Shown piece after piece: positions 1 through 8,783 of a DNA stretch of 60,229 bases. Source of the stretch: DASUXY01 sp036377675 (lineage in GTDB: Bacteria; Bacillota; Bacilli; Bacillales; Amphibacillaceae); NCBI GenBank assembly GCA_036377675.1, contig DASUXY010000033.1, forward strand, positions 1 through 60,229, given 5' to 3'. Positions within the stretch are counted from its first letter, which is position 1. Each line of letters starts with the position of its first letter. The notes under the pieces were generated by a model that was not told the DNA's origin, did no database searches, and worked only from the letters and a program-made list of their open reading frames with translations. The position numbers were made by a program, and so were the translations under genes.

Positions 1-790
1 TAATAAATTTATAAATGCTTATTTCACCAGCTTTATTATATTTTAAAATCGAATACCAAAGGGCAAAAGCGACAGCAGATAACAAAGCTGAATAAATGAG
101 GAGCCCCCAACCTAATGGTGTAAACTGAATCGCTTCGTTGTGCATTTGCGGAACACCAAACAATAACATCAATGTTGAGCCAATCGTCAATTGCCAACCT
201 GTTAATGCAAACGGATGAATCCCGACAGCTAGCTCTTTAGCCATAATCGTGCCAATTGCTCCAGTTAATGCAGCTAAAATCATAAATCCTTCTCCAGTAA
301 ATTGGAAGCGAAATTGAAAAGCTTCCCCCCAGTTCGCCACAATAATGCCAGCAAATCCAGCTAATAAACCAATTGTTTTCGGCCAATTGATCCGGTCATT
401 ATGATAAAAAAAGTGCGCTATAATGACCGTAAAAAAAGTGCCGCTAGAGATAAGAATCGCCCCTTGCATACCAGAAGTATTAGCCAATCCATTGTAAAAG
501 AAAAAGTACTGTAAAGAAGTTTGGACAAGACCAAATAAAATTAAAAATCTCACTTGACGTTTCGTAACGACAAGTGATTTTTTGTTGGCAAAAAACATCC
601 CGATCAACAACATGAGACCGGCTAGTAAAAATCTCATCCCTGCGAGTACAATTTTAGCAATTGAATCGTCTGCTGCCATCTGCATTTCCTCATAACTGAC
701 TTTCAAGACTGGAAATGCACTCCCCCATAAAATCGAACAAAAGATGGCAATGCTAATGACGATCCACTTTTTCTTTAAAAGCTTATCCAC
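1..790 (-). CDS. EamA/DMT family transporter, C-terminus cut off by window edge
   Basis: About 263 codons are open on the minus strand from a GTG at 790 to the left edge without a stop, so the C-terminus lies outside the window. The product is a chain of hydrophobic helices with DMT-type features: an N-terminal ILWGSAFPVLK segment, the QGAILISSGTFFTVIIAHFF stretch mid-protein and a second-half LTGAIGTIMAKELA segment. EamA proteins have about ten helices and export metabolites or amino acids; the substrate here is unknown. An in-frame ATG at 799 abuts the AGGAG ribosome binding site, so the GTG with about 9 nt spacing is the better start. The family call rests on helix pattern and motifs and is fairly secure. 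Confidence 0.8.
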   Translation of the reverse strand, partial: MDKLLKKKWIVISIAIFCSILWGSAFPVLKVSYEEMQMAADDSIAKIVLAGMRFLLAGLMLLIGMFFANKKSLVVTKRQVRFLILFGLVQTSLQYFFFYNGLANTSGMQGAILISSGTFFTVIIAHFFYHNDRINWPKTIGLLAGFAGIIVANWGEAFQFRFQFTGEGFMILAALTGAIGTIMAKELAVGIHPFALTGWQLTIGSTLMLLFGVPQMHNEAIQFTPLGWGLLIYSALLSAVAFALWYSILKYNKAGEISIYKFI

Positions 791-829
791 ACATGTCATC
801 TCCTATGTTGTTAAAAAAATCCCCTACTA

Positions 830-1882
830 TCATCGCACATCTTCTTCCATATGAACAAATGGTAAATGCGTATTCACTTGACCAAAGATACGTTTCGTAG
901 CAAAATTGTTCCCACAAAGCCATGAAGCAAAATCAAAAGTCGCGGGCTGTTGCTTATCTCCAAGAGCAAACCAAACGTTTTTTTCGTGAGGAAAATAGAG
1001 AGACGTATGGATTGTTCCAGCCCAATTTTTATATTGATTGGAGAAAACGCCATAATCGGAATCATTTAATAGGTAAAACGCTTGTTCTGCATTTGTACCA
1101 TTTTTCGTATGTTCTTGAATAGCTTGTAACCGTTCATACGAATCGTCCAAATAGTTTCTGTTTTCATGTGTCAGCAGTTCAAAGTGATTCGTACAGATCG
1201 TCGCCTGCCTTACCTTCACCCCTCGGGGAGTCGCCTCGACAACGACGGACTTCTTGGAGCAATCAAGCAATATATAGCTAAACGAATGGCGGTGTGGAAT
1301 CTGTTGCAACATGTCAATCGCTTCTGTAACCGTTGCGCAATTTTCTAGAACGATACGACAAATCATACTGCAAACAAATCCATCTCCCGGATCTTTCCGA
1401 TGCATAAAATTGTACGCCATTACTAATCCTTTTTCATTCATACCGTCCGTTCGACCGGCTATTCGTTGCGATGGACCCATCGTCGCATAGCCACGATCAA
1501 TCGGTTGAAACAGGACAAAACGACCTTCATATGTTTTCGGATGATAATCATAATTACGAACCATATAGTCGCCACCTATAAAGACCGAGCATCCACTAGG
1601 ATTCTCTTCCAATCGATAGCCACTAAACTCGCGTAATATATGTTCCATCGGCCACTGTAAAGCATCTCGTAGTCCGAGAAATTCTTCCCATATTTGTGGA
1701 GCGAACAAGTAGAAAGCGTGTTTTGCCTCCTGAACATCGATTTCAAAACGCGGTCGTCTAATTTTCCACTGTTTTTTTCGATTATCAAGAATATAGGAGT
1801 TTTTCAATCGTTCTCCTTGCCATTTGCCAAATTCATAATGGTTGCCCCGAAATTGAACCACGTCACTATATATTCGTTGCAT
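830..1882 (-). CDS. C45-family (acyl-CoA:6-APA acyltransferase-like) Ntn hydrolase
   Basis: A 350-residue protein resembling the C45 peptidase/acyltransferase group, N-terminal-nucleophile enzymes that mature by self-cleavage before a cysteine. The expected Gly-Cys junction is visible as NPSGCSVF with Cys98, close to Gly102-Cys103 of the fungal isopenicillin acyltransferase, followed by the conserved RNYDYHP segment (109-115) and a GRTDGMNEKGLVMAYNF stretch typical of the choloylglycine-hydrolase-like fold. Bacterial members hydrolyse or transfer acyl groups on amides; the substrate here is not predictable. The start has AGGAG 8 nt upstream. It follows the EamA gene's promoter region in the opposite order (this gene is transcribed toward it), so the two could be co-transcribed, with only about 40 nt between them. 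Confidence 0.75.
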   Translation of the reverse strand: MQRIYSDVVQFRGNHYEFGKWQGERLKNSYILDNRKKQWKIRRPRFEIDVQEAKHAFYLFAPQIWEEFLGLRDALQWPMEHILREFSGYRLEENPSGCSVFIGGDYMVRNYDYHPKTYEGRFVLFQPIDRGYATMGPSQRIAGRTDGMNEKGLVMAYNFMHRKDPGDGFVCSMICRIVLENCATVTEAIDMLQQIPHRHSFSYILLDCSKKSVVVEATPRGVKVRQATICTNHFELLTHENRNYLDDSYERLQAIQEHTKNGTNAEQAFYLLNDSDYGVFSNQYKNWAGTIHTSLYFPHEKNVWFALGDKQQPATFDFASWLCGNNFATKRIFGQVNTHLPFVHMEEDVR

Positions 1883-1993
1883 CTCACCAGCTCCTGTTTT
1901 TATTATCCTTTAATTTAGCACGAAGTTCTTCATTTACTTGGGAAACTTTTACACTACCACATACATGCTGTATAGTTGACTTCAAAGTTAAGA

Positions 1994-2191
1994 TCATTCT
2001 TGAGATGGCGTTTCATTGTTTTTGTCATTTTTTCTTATCCACGTTTTCACAAAAAGCACGATTAATAATAACAACCATGATGTCACGACATAAAAAATTA
2101 TTTTTCCTGATTGGTCCATCTCTTTAAAAAAGAATGCCATCCCCGTCCAAATAATCCCGATGGCGAGGATTTGATAACCGTAAAATTTCAT
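1994..2191 (-). CDS. Small two-helix membrane protein, unknown function
   Basis: A 65-residue protein with two hydrophobic segments (roughly residues 3-20 and 30-48) separated by a short charged turn, and a polar KNDKNNETPSQE tail. The open frame extends upstream to 2251, but a GAGGAG ribosome binding site sits about 9 nt before the ATG at 2191, which is therefore preferred. I do not recognise the family. It stands alone between the C45 hydrolase and the riboflavin operon, separated from the latter by the rib terminator. Confidence 0.6.
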   Translation of the reverse strand: MKFYGYQILAIGIIWTGMAFFFKEMDQSGKIIFYVVTSWLLLLIVLFVKTWIRKNDKNNETPSQE

Positions 2192-2393
2192 CGATCTATT
2201 CTCCTCTTCCGGAAAGTAATCTAAATTATAGTTTAGCTTACGACTTAGCAATTTTCCATCTATACCTTTTGTACGTTGTTTACATGATTAACTATTCAGT
2301 GAAACCTCAATCCATAAAGTGACATCTTTCCTTCCACACTTATTTTGTACGCTTAAAGGTAAATGGTTTCAACCTGGTTAAACGAGGTCAACT

Positions 2394-2424
2394 AAAAAAA
2401 CCGGGGATCTTGTATCGTCCCCGG
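2394..2424 (-). terminator. Rho-independent terminator of the riboflavin operon
   Basis: On the minus strand a CCGGGGA/TCCCCGG stem (7 bp) is followed by seven T residues, beginning 7 nt after the ribH stop codon. Confidence 0.9.
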
Positions 2425-2430
2425 TGTTGA

Positions 2431-2901
2431 TTATTCGTCTAAACGTTTCATTAAATTCGCCATTTCAATCGCCGCTGTCGCTGCTTCAGCACCTTTATTC
2501 CCTGCTTTCGTCCCCGCTCGTTCAATCGCCTGTTCGATCGTTTCGGTCGTTAAAATCCCAAAAATGACTGGTTTATCTGTTTGGACGGATGCGCTTGAAA
2601 CCCCTTTAGCCGCTTCGTTACAAACGTAATCAAAATGCGGGGTAGCTCCTCTAATGACTGTTCCTAACGTAATAACCGCGTCATATGACGCCTTTTGAGC
2701 CATCTTTTGAGCTACTAACGGGATTTCAAATGCTCCTGGTACCCATGCTACATCAATATTTTCTTCCTGAACGCCATGTCTCTGCAATGTATCGAGTGCC
2801 CCTTGTAACAGTTGATTCGTAATAAATTCATTAAAACGACCGACGACAATTCCGATGTGTAAATTCGTTCCGACTAAATTTCCTTGATATGTTTTCCCCA
2901 T
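2431..2901 (-). CDS. ribH: 6,7-dimethyl-8-ribityllumazine synthase
   Basis: Condenses 5-amino-6-ribitylamino-uracil with 3,4-dihydroxy-2-butanone 4-phosphate to lumazine, the penultimate riboflavin step; the family forms 60-mer capsids that can enclose riboflavin synthase. The 156 residues match the normal length. Visible motifs are GRFNEF (21-26), PGAFEIP (55-61) and GTVIRGATPHFDYV, with the likely catalytic His89. The ATG has GGAG 8 nt upstream. It is the last gene of the rib operon, 16 nt after ribBA, and is followed by a terminator. No oddities. Confidence 0.97.
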   Translation of the reverse strand: MGKTYQGNLVGTNLHIGIVVGRFNEFITNQLLQGALDTLQRHGVQEENIDVAWVPGAFEIPLVAQKMAQKASYDAVITLGTVIRGATPHFDYVCNEAAKGVSSASVQTDKPVIFGILTTETIEQAIERAGTKAGNKGAEAATAAIEMANLMKRLDE

Positions 2902-2917
2902 TTTCTATTCTCCTATC

Positions 2918-4117
2918 TTATGAATGTATTTTAAAGACGTGGCCAAATTTTTCTCTTTTCGTTCGAATATATTGTTCGTTTTCCTCATGTAACGGAGTGA
3001 CGAGCGGAAGACGCTCTTCCACATGAAGACCGTGTGATTGAAGAGCTGTTACCTTTTCAGGATTATTCGTTAACAATTTAATATTGTTTACTCCTAATTC
3101 CCGTAATATTTGTGCAGCAATTGTATATTCACGACAATCAGGTGCAAATCCTAACTTTTCATTTGCTTCACACGTATCCAATCCTTGATCTTGCAATTTG
3201 TAGGCACGTAACTTATTTAAAAGTCCAATTCCTCGGCCCTCTTGACGCATGTATATGAACACTCCAGCTTTTGCCTCTTCAATTTGTTCTAATGCACGAT
3301 GTAACTGTGGTCCGCAATCACACCTCTTTGAACCAAACACATCCCCCGTTAAACATTCCGAATGAATCCGTGTTAACACGGGGTCATTTGTACGTACATT
3401 TCCTTTGACAAGAGCAACATGCTCCTTATCATCCAATTCGTTTGAATATCCAATAATTTTAAACGAGCCGAACGATGTCGGTAGTACCGTTTCTACTTCA
3501 CGCGTAATCAAAACTTCTTGTTGTTTCCGATAACGTATTAAATCCTCGATGCTGATGAGTTTTAAGTTAAACTGTTGTGCCATGTCCATCAAATCGGGGA
3601 CACGTGCCATCCTTCCATCATCTCTAATAATCTCACAAATGACACCAGATGGAAAAGCCCCGCTTAACTTCGCTAAATCAATTGAAGCCTCTGTATGGCC
3701 AGGGCGTGTAAGCACACCACCTGCCTTGGCAACGAGTGGAAAGACATGGCCTGGCTGCTTAAAATCACTTCCTTGCGTCTCGGGATCCAACAGAGCACGA
3801 ATCGTTTGATAACGTTCAAAAGCACTTATTCCAGTTTCTGTATCCTTATGATCAATGCTTACTGTAAAAGCTGTTCCTAATGGATCTGTATTTTGATTCG
3901 TCATCATCGGGAAGTTTAATTTTTCCAATAATTGTTCGGTAATCGTCGTACAAACGAGCCCTTTTCCATGTGTAATCATAAAATTAATCATTTCTGGGGT
4001 AACCTTTTCGGATAACGCTACAAAATCGCCTTCGTTTTCTCGATTTTCGTCATCAACGACGATAATTGGTTTTCCTTTTTTCAAGTCGGTAATCGCTTCT
4101 TCAATCGTATGGAACAT
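2918..4117 (-). CDS. ribBA: Bifunctional 3,4-dihydroxy-2-butanone 4-phosphate synthase / GTP cyclohydrolase II
   Basis: Supplies both branches of riboflavin synthesis: the N-terminal half converts ribulose 5-phosphate to the four-carbon unit, the C-terminal half opens GTP. The first domain (about 1-200) shows the acidic DDENRENEGDF loop (22-32) and RPGHTEASIDL. The second shows the zinc cysteines in SECLTGDVFGSKRCDCG and the RQEGRGIGL motif. The frame could start at a GTG at 4126, but an AGGAG lies 8 nt before the ATG at 4117 and the sequence MFH then matches the usual start of Bacillus homologues, giving 399 residues. The start lies just after the ribE stop (4123-4125), indicating tight coupling. 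Confidence 0.96.
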   Translation of the reverse strand: MFHTIEEAITDLKKGKPIIVVDDENRENEGDFVALSEKVTPEMINFMITHGKGLVCTTITEQLLEKLNFPMMTNQNTDPLGTAFTVSIDHKDTETGISAFERYQTIRALLDPETQGSDFKQPGHVFPLVAKAGGVLTRPGHTEASIDLAKLSGAFPSGVICEIIRDDGRMARVPDLMDMAQQFNLKLISIEDLIRYRKQQEVLITREVETVLPTSFGSFKIIGYSNELDDKEHVALVKGNVRTNDPVLTRIHSECLTGDVFGSKRCDCGPQLHRALEQIEEAKAGVFIYMRQEGRGIGLLNKLRAYKLQDQGLDTCEANEKLGFAPDCREYTIAAQILRELGVNNIKLLTNNPEKVTALQSHGLHVEERLPLVTPLHEENEQYIRTKREKFGHVFKIHS

Positions 4118-4122
4118 TTCTT

Positions 4123-4782
4123 TCACTCCTTAATAAATCCATTTGTTCGTAAAAAATCTTCATCGATTCGTTCACTCACTTGTTCTCCATTCGTTTGTTG
4201 TAACATTCGATGTACATATTTCGCCAACATATCACATTCAATATTGACGAGATCCCCTTCACGCTTTTGGCCTAAAATCGTCTCGCGTGCGGTATGCGGG
4301 ATGAGCGAAATCTGAAATAATTGATCGCTCACAGCAAAAATCGTTAAACTAATGCCATCAACCGCAATCGATCCTTTCAACATGACAAACGGTGTCAGTT
4401 CTTTCGGAATTTGAATATCATAATAAATCGCATTTTCCTGGCGTTCTTTTCGCATAATCGTTCCTGTCGCATCGACATGTCCGGAAACAAAATGCCCTCC
4501 AAATCTACCGTTAGCAGCCATAGAACGTTCTAAGTTCACTTTTGACCCCGTTGTCAATGATTGGAGAGAGGTCGATTTAATCGTCTCTGGCATCACATCT
4601 ACGCAGAACTCGTCGTTCAAAAAATGCGTAACTGTTAAACATACTCCATTCACAGAAATACTATCTCCAAGTGCTACATCTTCAACCACTTTTGTTGACC
4701 GAATCCGTAACTGAATCGCCTGCTCGGATACTTTGTTTATCTGCGTAATCGTTCCAACCTCTTCAACGATTCCTGTAAACAT
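4123..4782 (-). CDS. ribE: Riboflavin synthase, alpha chain
   Basis: Dismutates two lumazine molecules to riboflavin and the pyrimidine precursor. The 219-residue protein begins MFTGIVEEVG, the hallmark N-terminus, and contains two lumazine-binding repeats recognisable by GDSISVNGVCLTV and GSIAVDGISLTIF. The open frame reaches 4797 but AGGAGG lies 6 nt before the ATG at 4782, so this start is chosen. It overlaps the end of ribD by 20 nt and abuts ribBA, in the common Bacillus gene order. Confidence 0.96.
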   Translation of the reverse strand: MFTGIVEEVGTITQINKVSEQAIQLRIRSTKVVEDVALGDSISVNGVCLTVTHFLNDEFCVDVMPETIKSTSLQSLTTGSKVNLERSMAANGRFGGHFVSGHVDATGTIMRKERQENAIYYDIQIPKELTPFVMLKGSIAVDGISLTIFAVSDQLFQISLIPHTARETILGQKREGDLVNIECDMLAKYVHRMLQQTNGEQVSERIDEDFLRTNGFIKE

Positions 4783-5878
4783 CGTTCTCCTCCTCATCTA
4801 CAGTAGCGACAACTTTTAAATCTTTGCCGATTTTTTCGACATGTGTAATGCTTAATGACGGTACGTCTGATAAAACTGGAAAACCTTCACCCGCAAATGA
4901 TGTCGGTGCCCGACTCCCACCAATTAATTTAGGTGCCATATATACAATCACTTGGTTGAATGCTTTTTCTTGTAAAAAGGTGCCATTTACACGTGCGCCA
5001 CCTTCAACAAATAGCGTCATCACATCATTTTCCCCTAATAGTTGTAGCACTTCATGGATGTCAATTTTTTCGTCATCTAGTGAAATGACCGTGACGTGGG
5101 AATGCAATTCAAACTGTTTCTTCCTTTTATCACTTACGTTGCGACCGACAATAATCCACGTTTCTGCTTGTCCATCGGTAACAACTTTTGCATCGAGCGG
5201 TGTGCGCAGATGAGTGTCCAAAATCACTCGAATCGGATGCTCACCACCGTCTGCTAGCCTCGCTGTAAGACTCGGATTATCAGCAATGACCGTATTTACC
5301 CCGACAAGAATAGCATCATGCGTATGCCGATATGTATGTCCGTCTAACCGAGCATCCTCACCTGTAATCCATTGACTATCCCCCGTATGTGTTGCGATTT
5401 TTCCATCTAAACTTATCGCTACTTTCATCGTTACGAACGGTTTTTTCGTGCGTACATAGTGGAAAAAAGAAGCGTTTAATTTTCGGGCCTCGGCTTGTAA
5501 AACACCGACGACTACTTCGATGCCAGCGCTTCGCAGTAGTTCAACCCCTTTCCCATGTACCTTATCGTTTGCATCTAAAGTGGCAATCACCACTCGTTTA
5601 ATGCCCCGCTTTATTAGCAAATGTGCACAGGGAGGTACTTTTCCATAATGGCTACACGGCTCTAACGTCACATACATCGTCGCACCTTCTGCTTGATGAC
5701 CTGCCATTTGCAATGCATGTGCTTCCGCATGAGCTTCTCCTGCTCGAATATGTGCGCCAAAACCGATTATTTTACTGTTTTTCACAATGACTGCACCGAC
5801 TGCAGGATTCGGACTCGTATGCCCTGCTGTTTCCTGAGCAAGCTTTAAGGCAAAACGCATATAATGTTCATCATTCAA
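4763..5878 (-). CDS. ribD: Bifunctional riboflavin deaminase/reductase
   Basis: Performs the deamination and side-chain reduction after GTP opening. The deaminase half carries the zinc and catalytic motif His50-Ala-Glu52 and the Cys75/Cys84 pair in TLEPCSHYGKVPPC. The reductase half begins near residue 148 (KPFVTMKVAISLDGKIA) and includes the late LFVEGGARVNGTFL segment. The 371 residues are the normal length. The start is a TTG at 5878 with AAAGGAGG about 8 nt upstream. It is the first gene of the rib operon and directly follows the FMN-controlled attenuator. Confidence 0.95.
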   Translation of the reverse strand: MNDEHYMRFALKLAQETAGHTSPNPAVGAVIVKNSKIIGFGAHIRAGEAHAEAHALQMAGHQAEGATMYVTLEPCSHYGKVPPCAHLLIKRGIKRVVIATLDANDKVHGKGVELLRSAGIEVVVGVLQAEARKLNASFFHYVRTKKPFVTMKVAISLDGKIATHTGDSQWITGEDARLDGHTYRHTHDAILVGVNTVIADNPSLTARLADGGEHPIRVILDTHLRTPLDAKVVTDGQAETWIIVGRNVSDKRKKQFELHSHVTVISLDDEKIDIHEVLQLLGENDVMTLFVEGGARVNGTFLQEKAFNQVIVYMAPKLIGGSRAPTSFAGEGFPVLSDVPSLSITHVEKIGKDLKVVATVDEEENDVYRNR

Positions 5879-5902
5879 CGACCTAACCTCCTTTAAACGA
5901 AC

Positions 5903-5932
5903 AAAAAACCTCTGAATATCACTTCAGAGGTT
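5903..5932 (-). terminator. Attenuator terminator of the FMN riboswitch leader
   Basis: A perfect 10-bp stem AACCTCTGAA/TTCAGAGGTT on the minus strand is followed by six T residues and ends about 25 nt before the ribD TTG start. Its position in front of the first rib gene makes it the likely expression platform of the FMN aptamer. It lies about 290 nt downstream of that aptamer, further than usual. Confidence 0.85.
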
Positions 5933-6218
5933 TAAGGACTGAATTTTTAGTTAGCAAGCGTACTACATCATGCGATAAAGATAAGTCTATATATGGAGAC
6001 CATCACATGTAAAGGTCTGTAAGTGTAATCGATGTTCCTCTTGAAAAATGAACACGTTAGACGAAAATAAAACTGAAAAAAATAGTCTTACAACCTATCG
6101 TCTAACCGACTAGATCAACATCTATCCGAAACAAATAAGGAGTTTGAAAAAGATACGGTGTGCAATTTTTCAATAAAAACAATCGGTTGCTTAAAAATAA
6201 ATAACGCCTGCTCCAAAA

Positions 6219-6361
6219 ATTCCTTCTCCCATCCAGACTATACTGTCGGCTCCAGAGTTCCACTGGATCCACCGCTTAGTTATAAAAACCGCACGGGTCA
6301 CGGGCTCAGAAGCAATGCTTCATCACCGTCGGTTGGGAATTTCACCCGACCCCGAAGGAAT
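6219..6361 (-). promoter_or_regulatory. FMN riboswitch (RFN element) aptamer
   Basis: Read on the minus strand, the segment contains the conserved RFN blocks: TTCGGGGTCGGGTGAAAT, CCAACCGACGGTGATGAAG, GGTGGATCCAGTGGAA, CTCTGGAGCCGACAGT and GTCTGGATGGGAGAAGG. The outer P1 helix is perfect (ATTCCTTC with GAAGGAAT). FMN binding is known to reduce expression of downstream rib genes, here by termination in front of ribD. Confidence 0.96.
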
Positions 6362-6384
6362 CATCGATATTTTGTTGTATGTTT

Positions 6385-6413
6385 AATATAGATTAAATAC
6401 GTCTATTTAGCAA
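6385..6413 (-). promoter_or_regulatory. Sigma-A promoter of the rib operon
   Basis: Minus-strand TTGCTA (6408-6413) and TATATT (6385-6390) are separated by 17 nt and lie about 25-50 nt before the FMN aptamer. The -35 box overlaps the stop codon region of the histidine kinase gene. Confidence 0.7.
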
Positions 6414-7500
6414 GTTTTTCGTCTAATGTGGTAGGCAATGTAAAAGAAAAATGATTGATACCGTTGGCAGATGTAACACCGATATTTCCTCCGTGATGTT
6501 CGATAATCTCCTTTGCAATTGCCAAACCTAAACCTGATCCACCCCGATCCCGTTGACGGGAAGCATCTACACGATAAAAACGTTCAAAAATTCGTTTACG
6601 AGCCTCAAAAGGGATCGGTTCACTTGGCCCAGCAATGGTGACACAATACGCTTCTCCTAACTGTTTACCCGTAATCCGAATCGGTCCACTTCCGTCGTAG
6701 TATTGAATCGCATTATCGATCAGATTGCTAATGACTTGATGAATACCTTCAACATGGATCACTACATGCGAACGCTCTACATCTTGAATGACGGAAATAT
6801 TTTTCTTCTCAAGTAACCAATCAAACATGTTCACACATTGATTGATTTCTTCTTGCAAATCGACAGTTTGCTTATTTGTATATGACTGCGAAATAACATC
6901 GTCCCATTGGTTCAACTGCTCAAGTTGCTCAATTAAATGGGTTAGCCGCTTTGATTCATGATAGAGTGATTCATAGAGTGCCTTGTTTCCTTCCAAATCA
7001 CCTGTAGCAAGCCCTTGAAGATAGCCGTTTAAATTCGCTAACGGTGTTCGAAATTCATGAGAAACATCAGCAACGACTTTCGTTCGTTGCTCTTCATTCA
7101 CTTTCAGTTGAGAGATGAGACCGTTATATTGATTAACAAGTTCCCCGACTTCATCTTTAAACTCTATCTTAATTGGAGACGGAAACTCCCCTTTTTTTAA
7201 CTGTTTCGTCGAGTCAATCATTTTTCGAATCGGTCGGATTAACTTCTTTATTAAATAATAATGTAACATGCTCCCGACGAGAAGTCCGATGAGACCGAAA
7301 ATCCATAAATACTGTTGCAATGTCATATTAAATTGTTGTTGACGCTGATTACTGAAGTTTCCAATTCCACCTGCTAAAAAACAAGCTGTTTCATAAATCG
7401 CCCAGCTACTAATTGTAATTGTAGCCGTTATGACAAGTACATTTAACAGTGATAAACGCCACAATAAACTTTTCGGCCATAAACGTTTAAACAGTGACAA
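6403..7500 (-). CDS. Sensor histidine kinase (HAMP-HisKA-HATPase)
   Basis: Partner of the response regulator just upstream. Starting at TTG 7500 (GGGG 7 nt upstream) it has 365 residues. Two membrane helices (about 18-42 and 72-92) flank an outside loop of only about 25 residues that holds one cysteine. HAMP follows, then the HisKA motif SHEFRTPL with phospho-acceptor His148, and an ATPase domain with NLIDNAIQYY, RIFERFYRVD and GSGLGLAIAKEI. The near absence of a sensor domain suggests membrane-level or protein-mediated sensing. It overlaps the regulator gene by 14 nt. The longer open frame up to 7560 lies within the regulator gene and is unlikely to be translated. Confidence 0.9.
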   Translation of the reverse strand: MSLFKRLWPKSLLWRLSLLNVLVITATITISSWAIYETACFLAGGIGNFSNQRQQQFNMTLQQYLWIFGLIGLLVGSMLHYYLIKKLIRPIRKMIDSTKQLKKGEFPSPIKIEFKDEVGELVNQYNGLISQLKVNEEQRTKVVADVSHEFRTPLANLNGYLQGLATGDLEGNKALYESLYHESKRLTHLIEQLEQLNQWDDVISQSYTNKQTVDLQEEINQCVNMFDWLLEKKNISVIQDVERSHVVIHVEGIHQVISNLIDNAIQYYDGSGPIRITGKQLGEAYCVTIAGPSEPIPFEARKRIFERFYRVDASRQRDRGGSGLGLAIAKEIIEHHGGNIGVTSANGINHFSFTLPTTLDEKLAK

Positions 7501-8167
7501 ATTTATACCCCATTCCTCGCACCGTTTGGATACGCTTCGGTGCTGAAGGATTTTCCTCAATCTTTTCTCGAAGTTTTTTTATATGCGCATCAATTGTCCG
7601 TTCAAGCACAATTTTCTCCTCATTCGGATAAAGTTGATCGACGAGCTGTGCCCGAGAAAAAACAATATTCGGATGTTGCATCAACATATATAACAGTTTA
7701 AATTCATGTTTCGTTACGTGGATGTCTCGATCATAAAGTACAACTTTACCTTTTCGCGGCATCATACAAAGACCTTGGTGGACAACCTTTTGACAATATT
7801 GCCCGGTTCTTCTAAGCACAGCTTCAACATGGGCCATCAATTCATTCGGATCAAATGGCTTCGTAACATATTGATCGGCGCCCATCTTCAGTCCAGCAAT
7901 TTTATGGTCGACACGGGCTTTTGCCGATAACATAATAATAGAAACGTCCTTTTCCTTTTCTTTGACCCACTTGCAAAATTGTTCTCCACTCACCTTAGGC
8001 AACATTAAATCGAGAATAATTAAGCATGGATGATGGGCTAAAAATACTTCTTTAGCCTGTTGTCCATCTCCTGCTTCAACAACTGTATAATCATCTTTTT
8101 CTAAATACATACGAATGAGTTGGCGGATCATATGATCATCTTCAACGACTAGAACAGTTTGTGTCAT
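7487..8167 (-). CDS. OmpR/PhoB-family response regulator
   Basis: A 226-residue regulator with a receiver domain (acidic pocket Glu9-Asp10-Asp11, phospho-acceptor Asp53 in LIILDLMLP, Lys103 in TKPFDP) and a C-terminal winged-helix DNA-binding domain ending in the characteristic RTVRGMGYKF. The start has GGGGTG 7 nt upstream. It is in one operon with the kinase (14-nt overlap) and lies 44 nt after a ResA-like thiol reductase, so its targets may concern cytochrome c or thiol metabolism; this is inference from position only. Confidence 0.92.
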   Translation of the reverse strand: MTQTVLVVEDDHMIRQLIRMYLEKDDYTVVEAGDGQQAKEVFLAHHPCLIILDLMLPKVSGEQFCKWVKEKEKDVSIIMLSAKARVDHKIAGLKMGADQYVTKPFDPNELMAHVEAVLRRTGQYCQKVVHQGLCMMPRKGKVVLYDRDIHVTKHEFKLLYMLMQHPNIVFSRAQLVDQLYPNEEKIVLERTIDAHIKKLREKIEENPSAPKRIQTVRGMGYKFVTV

Positions 8168-8211
8168 GAGTACGCACCCCTATCCGATTTAAGCGACTTT
8201 TTTCCTACATA

Positions 8212-8766
8212 TTAGTTCATTTTTTCAAACTCTCGCACCATTGAATCGTAATTCATAGCACCCATCGCTTTAAATTGGATGACTCCATTTGAATCGATCA
8301 TATAACTCGTTGGAATCGGTTGAATTTGGTACTGATTAGCAACCTCAGAGCTTTCGTCCATTAAGACTTTAAACGTCATCCCGAAATTTTTAACAAAAGT
8401 CGGGACCTTGTCTTTATCACTTTCTGTATCTGTTAAGTTAATAGCTAAAATTTGAATATCTGTTTTTTCATGGAACTTTTGCATATCAGGAATCTCTGCT
8501 CGACATGGTGGACACCACGTTGCCCAAAAGTTAACCATCACGCGTTCCCCTCTATAATCTGACAATTTAACCATTTCCCCTTCTAATGTCTCTAATTCAA
8601 AATCAGGAGCAACGTTGCCAACTTCAAGACCAATCGTTTCCGTATCTTCACTTTGGTCACTTTCTTTACTCGTCGCTGGATCATCTGACTTCACGACAAA
8701 ATCATAAATCGCCCAGCCAAACATGCCGATGATGACTACAATAATAATCGTTCGCTTCATATTCAT
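8212..8766 (-). CDS. Membrane-anchored thioredoxin-like protein, ResA/TlpA type
   Basis: A 184-residue extracytoplasmic thiol-disulfide reductase. An N-terminal anchor helix (about 5-24) is followed by an acidic linker and a redoxin domain with the WATWCPPCRAEIP active site (Cys85, Cys88) and the cis-proline region QPIPTSY. ResA reduces the haem-binding cysteines of apocytochrome c with electrons delivered by CcdA, whose gene lies 17 nt upstream. The acidic linker has the composition DDPATSKESDQSEDTE. A GAGGTGG sits 9 nt before the ATG. Whether its target is apocytochrome c or another protein cannot be told. Confidence 0.9.
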   Translation of the reverse strand: MNMKRTIIIVVIIGMFGWAIYDFVVKSDDPATSKESDQSEDTETIGLEVGNVAPDFELETLEGEMVKLSDYRGERVMVNFWATWCPPCRAEIPDMQKFHEKTDIQILAINLTDTESDKDKVPTFVKNFGMTFKVLMDESSEVANQYQIQPIPTSYMIDSNGVIQFKAMGAMNYDSMVREFEKMN

Positions 8767-8783
8767 CTTTTAATGCCACCTCT

